In this document: piece after piece, positions 1 through 11,126 of the stretch
Layout: every line of letters starts with the position of its first letter
How positions within the stretch are numbered: position 1 is the stretch's first letter
NCBI GenBank assembly: GCA_024516035.1
Contig: CM044958.1
Span: forward strand, 41,440,099 to 41,504,098
Direction: 5' to 3'
Length of the DNA: 64,000 bases
Origin: Bactericera cockerelli
Taxonomy: Eukaryota; Arthropoda; Insecta; Hemiptera; Triozidae
Notes under the pieces: model-generated
The model's input: only the letters and a program-made list of their open reading frames with translations
The model's database searches: none
What the model was told of the DNA's origin: nothing
Program-made: the position numbers and the translations under genes

Positions 1-1640
1 ACGCGTTCTTAATATTCCTGGAATAAAATCTCATTCTCTTCACAGTCTCATTTTGCTTTTGACTCCATAAATATCTCTATCCTTCTCTTTTTACTTCCGA
101 GAAATTTCTAATATTAGAATTTTTCTCTCTCACTCTCTCACTTTTTTTCCCCTCTCTTCCTTCTCTGTTTTTTGCAGAGCTCATTCCCCATTCACAACAC
201 TATCTAATTCTAGGTTAGCTTCCATTTTGAAGGTCATATTTTCTCTGATTTGTAAACTTGTCGAGTACATCCATTGGGAGTGCAGTTTTTTCTACTTCTC
301 ATTTACTTTTCATGACCTCTCCTCATTCCATCATAAAAAATAGTACATTTTAAAATATTTATGTATCATAAATCATAGTTAAACATTTACATTATCGCAA
401 TATAACATACGAGTAGGAACATATTGTGTATTCATATTAAGATTACATTCTGTTACATTGACATTTACCTTGAAATTCTAGTAAAGTCAAGTATTTATTT
501 TTTGTAAACTCCGTAGATCTCATTGTATTTATATATTTTTTATGCTTACAAGAGATAAGCATCACTGAAATGTCAGTTAAATATATGTATATATGTTTTG
601 AATTCTCAAAATATGATGAGGGTTGATTTTGGAATTATTTTCGAGCAAATTTTGATGAAAATTAGCATTGAATGTATAATCATGCTTGATTGGTAATGAC
701 ATAAATAAATAAATTACTATTCCAATCAGTTAATGTTATTCCTCTTTTATTTGTACTCACATATTTTCTGAAATGAGTGCTCTCTCTTTCTCTCTCCTCT
801 GGTACTCGTACTTGATTTTCATTTTCATCCCTAAACATTTATCTACACTGTACAGCGTCTTACATAATACTAAACATATATTATAGGTATTGCTAAATTA
901 TGAGTTGATGGGTTTAGAGGGAGAGCTCCTCCCCTTGTTCCAACATAACAAAAACAGTGTTTATTTTTAGGATTGGGATGAAAATAAGATAAGACAGAGT
1001 AGAAACTCGGAGACTAGGAAGAAAACAGGATTTTGTTGTTGCAGAGATTTTCATAGAAAAAGACATTGAATTATGTCAAATAATATTCATAATAATAATA
1101 ATAAAAGAATATTTATTTATAAATGTAGGTAGTTGGATGAGTGCACGAGAATAAAGAACCAGTCAGAAGTTCAGACAGAACAGATAGCACACATGACAAG
1201 TTCCCACTACACGACGAAACTTGCACAAATGCACAGGTTGCAGCTCTTCAGATTCCTGCGAAGAGCCTACGTATGTGCTCTGAGCTTATTTTCCTGACTT
1301 TGCCATAAATCATATATTTTCCTTCTCCTTCTCTCATGTCGCCCTCTCTCCCTCTTATGTCTCCCCCTCCCTCTCCCAAGTCTCCCCCTTCCACTCTCAT
1401 AATTATCTTAGAGAGAGAAATAGTAAGAAAATAAAGGATGTAAGAGAAATATAAAGATACATAGAAGAAGGAAAAAAAATGGAGAAAGAGAGAGTTAGGG
1501 GAATCGTGCAATTTTTTCTGACATTGAACCAATTAACGTGTATAATAGTTTGTGTACCCTGGTTCTCAAGCCAAGGACCCCCTGAATTAAAAACATTCAT
1601 CGCACATTGGAATATCTATATGAGAGTAAAATTTGACAAG
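1..1640. other. AT-rich non-coding DNA
   Basis: I see no gene here. At about 93-117 there is a fragment (acttccgagaaatttctaat) that recurs near 48660, 51606 and 52557, so it is an interspersed repeat. A pyrimidine-rich tract lies at about 1318-1400. Short ORFs in this stretch are low-complexity and show no protein family signature. Confidence 0.6.
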
Positions 1641-1730
1641 TCTGTTTCTACCATATCCGGGTCTTGAACCCAGGATGCAATAGAGTGACCACAAAGTGCG
1701 GCCCCAGTAGCTCACACGTCATGGATGCTA
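1640..1730 (-). repeat. tRNA-like (SINE-type) fragment
   Basis: Read on the minus strand it contains a B-box-like GGGTTCAAGACCC preceded by a GTGGTCACTCTATTGCA segment, the layout of a tRNA-derived SINE head. It is diverged and has no clear ends. Confidence 0.3.
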
Positions 1731-2059
1731 AGTGTCACTTTCACATGGACATTCCATGCTTCCTCACATGAAACAGTAGTAAAATTGGCTCTGTCGCATG
1801 TCGTAGAGTTAACACATCTGAAAACTTTCAAGATGTTGCTCTCCGTTGGACATAATTCGGCCTTGCTTGAGAGTGAAAAAAACACTTAATAAATTAAAAT
1901 GTATCATCGAATCCTTATCATAAAATACACGTTAAAGTCATCTTATATAAACTAAATAATTCCAAATTCATAAATTGTCAAAATTCTGAAGTTTAAACTT
2001 AAAAACATGTTATCATATTTGTGTTAATTACTTCCGTGATATCACAACTACTGAAACTC

Positions 2060-2150
2060 GTTTTACTAAATCTACGCTGAAACTGGGACTTGAACACTCT
2101 TGACTCCGTGTCACAAGTCCGCCGCCTTATCGATCACGCTACTGAGATCT
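2060..2150 (-). repeat. tRNA-like (SINE-type) fragment
   Basis: On the minus strand an A-box-like CTCAGTAGCGTGATCGATAA is followed by a degenerate B box (GTTCAAGTCCC). Related sequence occurs at about 11530-11595 and 26470-26540, so this is a dispersed tRNA-derived repeat and not a functional tRNA gene. Confidence 0.4.
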
Positions 2151-2159
2151 TAAAATTAT

Positions 2160-3230
2160 AAAATTGTAAATATAATTACCTATATGGTAATATTCCATGT
2201 GCCTAATTACAATTAATCTATTCCTCCCCATTTAATAGGTCTTTTACGAGCTCAAATCTTTAAAAAATAAATAACAACAGTTTGCTATGACGGGTTTTTT
2301 TTTAACATTGATAAGTTCAAGTTAGTACAGAAGAACATCTTCGTCCCATTGAGCTTTTTTTTTCTTTTTCTTTACGAGGGGAAAAAATTTCCAAGGAAAC
2401 AGTGAACCCGATACGCAAATAGCGAACAAAACCGAACCCAACAACAAGGACTACGGAGTATAAACACATAGTGATATGTATCTACCCCCCCCCCCCCCCC
2501 CCCATGTCCCAACTATCGAGAAAGGCCTTACCAACTATGAGATCGGGAGAATGGGATTTGGCGAACCCACTAAAAACAACCACTAAAAAAGAAAATCTGG
2601 GAACTATAATATTGCATCCAGATGCTGAGTAGTGAGTAAGCAATGTGACGACCCTACATGTATAGAAGTATGTCACAATGATACGTCCCGTCTGATCCAC
2701 ACTAGTGTGAACCTTTTTTTTCTCGCCAGGAAAAAGAACCACCAGTTTAATTTCCCCTGCCCGTCACAGCACAGACTGACATCAATATTGTACGAGATTC
2801 ATGACGCATGATATACAAATGCAAACGAGGGCACTACTAGGTCATGGGGGATGGGGGCCTGGGTCCGAACTTAACGCTACGGACTTTCATCATCAAGAGA
2901 AATTAGGGTGGTGTTGTCGTGAGCAATAGTAGCATAGTGAGAAAAACTCTTCTAAGAAGAACTACAAAGAAAAAGACGTAATTATTATGTAAGAGTGTCA
3001 AGGAAGCTCGTAGAATTACAACAATGAGTCTAAGAGCGAAATTAATAGACAAATTCTATTAAGACAACACTGAACAAGACGTAGAATACACACAGGATAA
3101 TAACAATAATTAAGGGGGAAAGCGGGTAAGTCAAAAACAGGAGCCGCTCCCCCAAATAAACCTTATCTAGCAACAGTAAAGTTGCAATTATTATTTGCTA
3201 CAGAGACAAATTCTATATCACAAGTCATTG
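2160..3230. other. Non-coding DNA with a poly-C tract
   Basis: No gene is recognisable. A run of about 18 C lies at 2486-2503. The rest is unremarkable AT-rich sequence. Confidence 0.5.
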
Positions 3231-4790
3231 CTAAGTGTCTGTTTTCCCTACCTTACACAGTATTACGAAGACTCTGAATATTTTGGTGCAAAGTGGTGAT
3301 TGAATCAGATGTGGAGGAGTTTTGAGTGATACTTGATGAAATAGGTGGGATAGGGGGTAAGAAATTTGGTACTGGGTTTGTAGGAGATAAGAGGGTATTA
3401 CTATTATTATTAGTCTTATTACTATTAGATCTATAAGTTGAGTATGATGAATGTGTGAGTGATTCAGTGAAGAAAGGGGATATGTTAGAGTAAAGTGTAT
3501 GTATGTACGAATTTCTTTGTGGTGAAGCACAAGGCCTCTTCACAATTTTTGTGGGTAGCGCAGCATTACTAAGAGCCTCCTTTAGATTTCGAATTATTCT
3601 ATTACATTAATTTCTTTTTACTCTGTTAATGCCGCCACTGGTCGTTACTCATAAAAGTAACTACTCATTTTTCCTCACGAGGTATGAGTGGACCCCGAAC
3701 ATCCAAGTACAGAGCAGAAAAAATCCTCCCCCGCTGGGAATCGAACCCAGGTCACCATGTGTGCAATGCCTAGCGCGCTAACTCGCTCTGCCACAGTGAC
3801 TACTTGTTAGAGTAAAGTGTTTATGTGAGAAGACGTGTACTGTGTGGTGTATGGGCCAGCAAGATTGTAGTGTGCTGATGCTGATACAGTGGAGTAACAT
3901 GGGTAAAAGGGAGTAGCATACGCTGACAGTGTACTTCCACCTGTGCCCACAATACTTACTCCCGTAGGAATGAAGGGAGTAGCAAATGGAGAAAGAGACG
4001 AATTAGGACCGAAAAAACTGGCTCCTTCCATTTGTAGAGCTGAAAGTTTCATCCATTTCAGAGACATCTTGGTTTTGATTAGCATCAACAATATTAACTT
4101 CTGTAATATGGGTGTTATCTCGAGGTCCAGGACTTTGGTAGAGGGAAACATTAGAATCATTTAGTGAAACATTAAGGCTTGAAGGACAGAGGACACGTCA
4201 CATTGGCTAGAGAGGGAAGGTCATGTGGTAAAGAGAGTTCAAATAATTCAGAAATTTCACATTATTACTTGAAAATGTATTTCTAGGTACAGCCTTAACT
4301 GAAGGAACATGGTAATACGGTAAGTTTGAATTCACAGAGTTTGACAAGATAACTTTCATAAGAGTATTACATATAACGTTTTTCCCCCTAGTATTAAGGT
4401 GAAGACCATGGTAAGTATACATTGTACGAGACAGAACCAAATTAGGGTTGAACAGATGAAATTTGTAGATATGACTTATATGTAAAAGAGATAAGTTGGT
4501 AGCAAAGATATTAGTATTAAAGCTACTAGTCTGGAACATGTAGGGGATACTTGAGATAGTAACTCTTGTTCTAGAAAATACTTGTTTTATTCCATAGAAT
4601 ATTTCATTCAATAGTTGAGGGTGTAGGTATGGAATGTCGTTTGTACCAGCTAAAATTATAACAGTATGAGTTTTGCTTAGTGTCTCGGTTTGAGATTCAA
4701 GACCTTGGACAACCTGAGCAAACTTAGCGCCAGGGTAGGTGTTGCATATCACATGATGGTTAGGTTCATTAGCTTGTATTCAAATGCTTA
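3231..4790 (-). pseudogene. Decayed non-LTR retroelement (esterase-like ORF1, endonuclease start)
   Basis: Three broken minus-strand reading frames lie in order. The first (about 4790-4207) carries AGTNDI and HGLHLNTRGK, matching blocks III and V of SGNH/GDSL-type esterases. Such domains occur in ORF1 of CR1/L2-type retrotransposons. The block I GDS motif is missing upstream. The second (4160-3824) is low-complexity. The third (3498-3231) ends in TLHQNIQSL, which resembles the start of a retroelement endonuclease. A SINE interrupts the frame at 3499-3806 and frameshifts separate the pieces. The element is dead. The clade assignment is inference from the motif order. Confidence 0.5.
3499..3806 (-). 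repeat. tRNA-derived SINE with a 16-bp target duplication
   Basis: On the minus strand the head has an A box (TGGCAGAGCGAG) and a perfect B box (GGTTCGATTCC). A unique body follows, containing GGGGTCCACTCATACCTCGTGAGG. It is flanked by tgttagagtaaagtgt at about 3483-3498 and 3807-3822, a direct repeat expected of LINE-mediated insertion. Related copies are at about 8464, 11365, 20640, 25203 and 55095. Confidence 0.75.
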
Positions 4791-4885
4791 AGGGGTTTCC
4801 TTCATTAGCTTGTATGGAAATGCTATCCTAACTACTCACTGTAACCAGGCCGATATATCAAGGGAATTTTCACATGAATAATATA

Positions 4886-4940
4886 CCTACCATATTCTTC
4901 TGTCCCAAATATTATATTTGGGACAGAAGAATATGGTAGG
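4886..4940. repeat. 55-bp perfect palindrome
   Basis: Two 25-bp arms (starting cctaccatattcttctgtcc) flank a 5-bp loop. The same palindrome is at 12502-12556 in copy B. Confidence 0.85.
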
Positions 4941-5722
4941 TAGGTGAGACCATGAGGAACAATGTTTAAGAAATAAAATAGTGGGTGGAAGAGAATGCCA
5001 TAGGCAGTAACCCCGCCATTTAGTTAGGACATCTGTATATTGTGGAATTCTGAGATTCCGGCCAGAATGTATTTATAAGGTCGAAGCTTCTATTTCATCT
5101 TTACTACTTTTGATTTCACTCATTTCAATTTCTCTGACTAATTCTTGTCAATTAAAACGTTAAATTTTAATTTTCATCATTGGTTTGTACATATACATGT
5201 CCTGTTAATAAATTTAATAATAATAATTTAGCGGTAAGTGCACTAATATGTAGTGGAATAGCTACATACTGGTGGTGCATTTTTGTCGAACTTGTCGCTC
5301 CTTGTATGCTCACAGGGGTTTTTTTTATTAGATTGTAAGCAAAGGCTATCCTAACTACTCACTATAACCAGCCTGCATGGGGTCGATCCATCAGGGGAAC
5401 AGTAAGATGAAAACTCGTATAAGTTACGAGAAATAAAAACGCAAGACTTTCTGTACCTCGGATGTTATATTTTATTTATAAAGTGCCCGTTCGAAATCAG
5501 AGACTCTAGCCTTTGCTTGTAGGACGGCTGGTTGGTTCTTGACAATGTGCTCTGAGGGCGAGGTACTCCATACTTTACACCAGTTACTTTCTGCTTTTTG
5601 TTGTTGTTTGTTTTTTCTTCAATATGACATCTTGGGTGATTGTTTTGGTCTTGGAGAACATTTTTTGGTGGAGAAGCATCTTTGGTGGACAGGAAATCTT
5701 ATTTTTGCTGATGATTCTGAAG

Positions 5723-6050
5723 TATGACGGAGGATTTTGAAAGAATTTTGAAGGACGTGGAATTTTGAAAGAATTTTGAAGGACGTGGAATTTTGAAGGA
5801 CAAAGGATTTTGAAATAATTTTGAAGGACGAAGGATTTTGAAATAATTTTGAAGGACGCAGGATTTTGAAAGAATTTTGAAGTAGCCAAAGGTTGAATTT
5901 TGAAGGAATTTTGAAGTAGCCAGAGGTTGAATTTTGAAGGAATTTTGAAGTAGCCAGATGTTAAATTTTGAAGGAATTTTGAAGGAGCCAGATGTTGAAT
6001 TTTGAAGGAATTTTGAAGGAGCCAGATGTTGAATTTTGAAAATTTAGCAG
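5723..6050. repeat. Degenerate minisatellite, core ttttgaaggaattttgaag
   Basis: Units of about 27-36 bp built on (g)aattttgaagga repeat about ten times. The minus-strand reading frame across them (5584-6108) is an artefact of the repeat. A shorter version lies at 13440-13690 in copy B. Confidence 0.8.
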
Positions 6051-6979
6051 CACAGAAATTATGCCACTCCATCACCAACATATCAGCACGGAACTTTTGA
6101 AGCAACAAATGGACTATTTCATAACCATCTGCAGAAGTAGAATAAGAAATGGAACCATTATTAGAAGAGGTTGCACAGGGATTAGGTGTAATTTTGGTTA
6201 TAATAACTCAAACCAGCTTTGCTAAAATTATCTAACAACTTTGCAAACATAGGAGAGTTAGGAATTATAATATTTATGTTTATCACAATTACTTCAACCG
6301 ACCTTACTAGGAAAAATGTCTGGAATTGTTACTGATCCCTGTGAATGCTGTAAGAAATAGGTCAGCACCATGCACAGCAAGTGTCGTACTGTATTTAAAA
6401 TTCAAATACTTACTTGTTACTAAATGCACTTCACTGCAGCAGAGATGATTACTGGAACCGCTTTCCCTTTCCTTCTTGTTTTACCAATATAGAAACATGC
6501 TGCAAAGATATTCAAGTTTTTTAGATTAAGAATGTTATGTTCAATTTTTGGAAAATGAGCAGTTGAAATTTGAGAAACCAAATTGAACTTACACTCACAT
6601 AAAAAAACAATTGATCTTAATATATGATCTTTACAACTCGATCAGCCTAAATTTTAGGCCCTAAAAGAGGTTATTAAATATATATTATATATTTGTCCTT
6701 TTCCCTTCTTATTTTTTTGAGACTAAAAAATATACATTTAAGTCTAAACTGAATCCAGAATTACCAATTTTTTAATAATTTCACCATTGGGTACTGTCTA
6801 AATGAAATAATTTTTTTATTTATGGTTCAGGTCAACACCTATTGATCTACTAGAAGTATTACTTTTTTTAATTTACTTTTTTATTACTTACCAGGTATAA
6901 GTTGATGTTCATTCGCCGCAAGAAGAAAGGACAACTGCAAACACCAAGAAGCTTCTTCTCCATGTAATCCGTTTGTTTT

Positions 6980-7060
6980 TGATATATTTTTTTTTTTTGG
7001 TTTTTTATTTTTTTATGAAATTTTGAAGATTTTTTTTTTTTGGTATTTTTTCAAGAGAGT

Positions 7061-7099
<39 letters not shown>

Positions 7100-7157
7100 A
7101 GAAATGGAGGTTTTTTTTTGGTTTTTTTTGATTTTTTTTGTTTTTTTCCAAGAGAGT

Positions 7158-7188
<31 letters not shown>

Positions 7189-7400
7189 GAGAAATAGAGG
7201 TTTTTTTAGTTTTTTTGTTTTTTTTTTAAAGATTTTTTTGTTTTTTTGGGTTTTTTCGGAATTTTTTGTTTTTTTTGGGGTTTTTTGGAATTTTTTTAAT
7301 TTTTTTTTGTTTTTTGTAAAAATTTTTTTTTTTTTTTGGGTTTTTCAGAAAATTTTGTATTTTTTTTAAGTTTTTTTTTTTTTAAAATAAAGGTATTTTT
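6980..7400. repeat. T-rich low-complexity tract
   Basis: Long T runs are broken by GG and GAGAAA blocks. The frame reads as poly-phenylalanine and is not a gene. The counterpart in copy B is at 15215-15535. Confidence 0.85.
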
Positions 7401-7814
7401 AAAAAATGATTTTTGGTTTTCGTTGCTTGTGATCTTGAACTTTCGTCAGCAGCTTCAAAAATCATCCTGAAAAAAATCAAGTATTTGTGATTATTGCTCA
7501 GTTAAACTAGTGCTCGTAGCTATGAAACTGGAAAGTTAAGAAAAACTTTTTTTTTCTCCTTAATTATTAGAAAAATGTTTACACAGAAATCTTAAGCAAT
7601 AGTTATCGTTATCTTTAGCAATAGTTATCTTAAACAAAAGTAAGCAATAGTTTCCTCATAAAAACAATTTGCAAAATCTCTAGAATGAAGTCCATAGAGG
7701 TATAACCTAAATTTCTATTATTTCCGCCCGTAAGGTCTCACCTCAAAAAAATAAAAATATTTCTTACCCACCATTACGAATTTTCTTTTTCTCCTCATTT
7801 TTTCCCATATCTTC

Positions 7815-7925
7815 TCACTCCTCCTCCTCTTCCTCCTGCTCCTCCACCTCCATCTTTTTCTCCACCTCCATCTTCATTTTCTCCATCCCCTCCTCCTCCT
7901 TCTGCTTCTCCTTCTTCTCCCTTTC
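7815..7925. repeat. CTC/CTT triplet-rich tract
   Basis: Minus-strand translation is glutamate- and lysine-rich and ends in a stop just below 7820. Copy B has the same tract at about 19990-20115 with small indels. It could be the acidic tail of an exon or simply a purine tract. Confidence 0.5.
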
Positions 7926-7975
7926 ACTGTCCTCAGCCCAGAAAGCGTCGTCCGTTCGAATAAAAGTCCACCTCT

Positions 7976-8126
7976 TCAATAGCTTTGACAATAAAGTCCG
8001 AAAATGGTCCAGAGAACTACGAACACAGCATAGTAGTAGTAGTAGTGGAAGATATAATAGATGAAGGCGCACAGCAAGACAAAGAGAAATGCGATGATGG
8101 CGTTCAGAATGGACATGATGATGTTT
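7976..8126 (-). CDS. Candidate exon, 46-aa single-span membrane peptide (copy A1)
   Basis: I do not recognise this protein. On the minus strand a pyrimidine-rich stretch ending cttttcag (AG at 8127-8128) looks like a 3' splice site. Ten bases later an ATG (8116) opens a 46-aa frame starting MSILNAIIAFLFVLL, with one hydrophobic helix of about 25 residues, a run of five tyrosines, then a second hydrophobic stretch. Four copies exist in the window (also 8624-8770, 20157-20307, 20786-20932). Between A1 and A2 several changes are synonymous in this frame, but A1 versus B1 shows more replacements than silent changes. Coding status is therefore plausible, not shown. The upstream frame stays open through the acceptor, so the ATG need not be the true start. 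Confidence 0.4.
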
Positions 8127-8258
8127 CTGAAAAGACAAAAGTGAGATCATTTTTTTTTTTTTTTTTTTTTTTTTGAGCAATGAATTAAATCCAGCAAAAT
8201 ATCTGATGGGGTAATGGTTCCAATTTTTCTTTGGGAAATGAAAAATAAACTCTCTTAC

Positions 8259-8334
8259 CGGGAGGGGCTCTTGGTCTGTGGTCACTCACATGGAATAGCG
8301 TTGCTTCTCCTATCGGAAACGGAACAATATCCAT
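8259..8334 (-). CDS. Candidate first exon with GTAAGA donor (copy A)
   Basis: From an ATG at 8334 the minus strand reads MDIVPFPIGEATLFHVSD and on to a consensus donor CCCG|GTAAGA, giving 25 codons plus one base. The copy B equivalent (20423-20498) differs at three sites in this frame. Two are silent (Gly and Ala third positions) and one is Pro to His. The next exon-like block downstream is the membrane-peptide exon at 8126. Joining the two puts the membrane frame out of phase and stops after seven codons, so either the partner exon lies elsewhere or one of the two exon calls is wrong. Confidence 0.3.
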
Positions 8335-8463
8335 CACATTAAATTATTTCTAGGAGTCTTTGCAAAAAAAAACCTATGTACTGCGTCCTGTATTTAGAAC
8401 TATTGAATTCCAGCAAAATATTCATTGTTTGGTTAGAGCTTCAAGGAATATACTAGTTCTTAC

Positions 8464-8605
8464 AAATATGTAACTACTCATTTTTACTCACAAGGTATTA
8501 TTGGACCCCGGACATCAAAGAGTAGAAAATTTCTGTGCTACCGGAAATCGAACCTAGGTTACCATGCGTACGAGCCAGTGCACTGGTCTACTCGCCTGCG
8601 GGGAC
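8464..8605 (-). repeat. tRNA-derived SINE
   Basis: Same family as 3499-3806: body match ggtattattggaccccggac and a diverged B box (GGTTCGATTTCC on the minus strand). It is identical in position in copy B (20640-20765), so it predates the duplication. Confidence 0.65.
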
Positions 8606-8623
8606 AACTGATGTAATAATTAC

Positions 8624-8770
8624 CTGCATACTGTGGCACACCAAGCAGTTGAGAGAACTACGAACACAACATAGTAGTAGTAGTAGTGGTAGATATAATA
8701 GATGAAAGCGTACAGCAGAACAAAGAGAAATGCGATGATGGCGTTCAGAATGGACATGATGATGTTGTTT
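8624..8770 (-). CDS. Candidate exon, single-span membrane peptide (copy A2)
   Basis: A paralogue of the exon at 7976-8126. It is bounded on the minus strand by an acceptor (ctcttttcag) and a good donor (GTATGCAG|GTAATT). The exon is 147 nt, a multiple of three. Its frame reads NNIIMSILNAIIAFLFVLL, then YAFIYYIYHYYYYYVV. If entered in phase 2 it also leaves in phase 2, so it could be tandemly duplicated without breaking a frame. Unspliced, the frame stops two codons into the intron. The copy at 20786-20932 is the same. Function unknown. Confidence 0.4.
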
Positions 8771-8910
8771 CTGAAAAGAGAAAAGTGAGATCATTTTTTT
8801 AGAGCAATGAATTAAAACCAGCAAAATATTCATCACATTACACTCTGTTTCTAGTGGTATTTGCAACAAAGAAAAGCCTATGTATTTTATAAAATTTATC
8901 CTATAAAATA

Positions 8911-9970
8911 CAGGGTGATTCAGAAAAGTACCGTCAAACGTTAACCACATATTCTATGGGCTAGTTAAGGAGGGGTCAACTCTATAAAAGAAAGTGCGCA
9001 AATGCCTCCTAACGGAGGTACACGCCCCTTAAGGTGTTTTTAAACAACCGAAATTTTCATTTTACGGCTTACCTATTTGGGATATCGCAATGTGGTAAAA
9101 AAATCACTCTCAATACTAGATAGCACCTTTCTTTTGGCACAAAATTTAACACCATTCCAATGTCAGGGGCGGTCTCAGGAGGGTCAGATGGTAGAAAAAA
9201 CAGTTCTAACTTTTTAGTCCTTGCTTGTAATTGAATTTGGTTTTCACCCTATTAAAACGTCTGTCATTGTCTACAAAAATGTTCTGAATAATTTTTTTCT
9301 CAAACCAACACAAACGCTTGAAAATCGAAATTGAAGGGCTTAAGCCGAAATAAGATTTACAGCAAATGTTCCACATGGGCTCCTCTGGCTTCAATGCAGA
9401 CCTCCATACGCCTTCGAAAAGATTGACGAACACGTTCAAATATTCCAGGTGTATTTCTTTGTTAAATAATGAATTGGCTGAAAATTCTTGTTCTAAAATT
9501 GTATGCTAGTTGCATAGGTTTCAAAACTTAATGCGGTTTTAAAATCTTCAATTTCAATTTTCAAGCGTTTGTGTTGGTTTGAGAAAAAAATAATTCAGAA
9601 CATTTTTGTAGACAATGACAGACGTTTTAATAGGGTGAAAACCAAATTCAATTACAAGCAACGACTAAAAAGTTTGAACCTTTTTTCTACCATCTGACTC
9701 TCCTGAGACCGCCCCTGAGATTGACTTGGTGTTAAATTGTGTGCCAAAAGAAAGGTGCTATCTAGTATTGAGAGTGATTTTTTTACCACATTGCGATATC
9801 CCAAATAGGTAAGCCGTAAAATGAAAATTTCGATTGTTTAAAAACACCTTAAGGGGCGTGTACCTCCGTTAGGAGGCATTTGCGCACTTTCTTTTATAGA
9901 GTTGACCCCTCCTTAACTAGCCCATAGAATATGTGGTTAACGTTTGACGGTACTTTTCTGAATCACCCTG
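8911..9970. mobile_element. Tc1/mariner-type fold-back element, TA target duplication
   Basis: The ends are CAGGGTGATTCAGAAAAGTA and its inverse. Inverted arms of about 425 bp (8911-9335 and 9540-9970) enclose a loop of about 200 bp. TA flanks both ends (8909-8910, 9971-9972). Copy B reads straight across the site (about 21060, cctataaaatatatataag) with one TA, so B is the empty site. The loop keeps the C-terminus of a transposase on the minus strand, which marks this as a non-autonomous derivative. Confidence 0.9.
9357..9461 (-). pseudogene. C-terminal remnant of a mariner-like transposase
   Basis: Thirty-four codons then TAA, with the motif TPGIFERVRQSFRRRMEVCI and an ending VEHLL. This is the typical C-terminus of insect mariner-like transposase proteins. 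An in-frame stop lies directly upstream, and the catalytic DDE/D region is absent. Confidence 0.75.
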
Positions 9971-10150
9971 TATATATAAGACCTGTTTGACTGCTGGAGT
10001 AAAGGGACTTTTCAATCTTACCTCGGCAGTATAAACAAGGTATATTCTATTCTATTCTATTCTATGTATTGGTTACTGTATTTAGAACTATTGCATTCCA
10101 GCAAAATATTCAGGGTTGGGTTAGAGCTTCAAGGAATATACTAGTAAGTT

Positions 10151-10222
10151 CCCGGAGCTCAGTTATTAAGTGGTCGCTCTCGTAATCTGGAAACCGCGGG
10201 TTCGAGTCCCAGTTGTGACAAG
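10151..10222 (+). repeat. tRNA-derived sequence within tandem unit
   Basis: A-box-like GCTCAGTTATTAAGTGG and B box GGGTTCGAGTCCC are in tRNA order, followed by gttgtgacaaggaataattg. Other copies are at about 10740, 21243, 23548 and 24671. There are no tRNA acceptor-stem pairs, so it is a SINE-like remnant and not a tRNA gene. Confidence 0.6.
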
Positions 10223-10432
10223 GAATAATTGAATTGATTAAATTTACAATGTAGTATAATTTTATTCTATCTAATGCGAGTCCTAAGTCCTTATCGGGTA
10301 GTCTAAATTAGGAGGTATTCTTAGTTTTATTTCAATGGTTGATTATCCTTATACAATGAGATTTCAGTAATTATCATTGCTGTACATTGGTAAGTAAGGT
10401 AAATACTAGTAAAAAAATAGGAAAGCACTTAC

Positions 10433-10456
10433 CGGGAGGACTTTCGGTTTTTTCTT
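10433..10456 (-). other. 24-nt micro-exon-like block (unit 1)
   Basis: On the minus strand: tag| acceptor, 24 nt ending AGTCCTCCCG, then donor GTAAGTGC. All three frames are open and 24 is a multiple of three. The same block is at 11103-11126, 23059-23082 (acceptor AG lost), 24291-24314 and 24944-24967. Confidence 0.3.
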
Positions 10457-11102
10457 CTAGTTAATCAGGAAATAATTTGGATCAGAGAGTCTATTTTTTT
10501 ATTCAATTAAAGTTAGAAAAGCGAGACTGAGATTTTTCATCGAATAATAGTTGGCTTTAAAATATTTTTTGCGCAATTCTTTTATTTACTAGCTGTTTTT
10601 ATTATTCTCACCTTTTTTCAAGATTGTCATATTGTTGAAATATTGAAAATTTTAATACAATACTGTATTGTATTTAGAACTATTCCATCCCAGCGAAATA
10701 TTCAGAGTTTTGTTAGAGCTTCAAGGAATATACTAGTATGTTCCCGAAGCTCAGTGATGAAGTCGTCGCTCTCGTAATCTAGAGACCGCGAGTTCGAGTC
10801 CCAGTTGTGACAAGGAATAATTGAACACAAAATATTAAATTTAGAATGTAGTATAAATCTACCTAATGCGAATCATAAGTCCTTATTGGGTAGCGTAATT
10901 AAGACAATATTATTAGTTTAATTTTAATTGTTGACTATCCTTATACGATGAAAACCTTTTCTTTGTCCTTAAAATTCCTTTTCGATTCCGGATAACGGAA
11001 TTTCCAAACCTTGTCGGGTACACTGCCTAAGATTTCAGTAATTATTATTGCTTTACATTGGTAAGTAAGGTAAGTACTAGTAAAAAATAGGAAAGCACTT
11101 AC

Positions 11103-11126
11103 CGGGAGGACTTTCGGTTCTTTCTT
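11103..11126 (-). other. 24-nt micro-exon-like block (unit 2)
   Basis: As at 10433-10456, with one internal change. Both the acceptor (ctag) and the donor (GTAAGTGC) are retained. Confidence 0.3.

Noticed and set aside
5584..6108. 174-aa minus-strand ORF with repeated NSFKIQ-type units
   Set aside because: It is the translation of a minisatellite. The duplicate copy has different unit numbers and mixed phases.
7040..7369. ORF of phenylalanine repeats
   Set aside because: Produced by T-rich low-complexity DNA, and different in the duplicate copy.
7985..8176. Plus-strand ORF opposite the membrane-peptide exon
   Set aside because: Between copies A and B most of its differences change the amino acid, unlike the minus-strand frame.
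10151..10222. Functional tRNA gene
   Set aside because: A and B boxes are present but the cloverleaf is not completed, and it repeats as part of a tandem unit. It is a tRNA-derived repeat.
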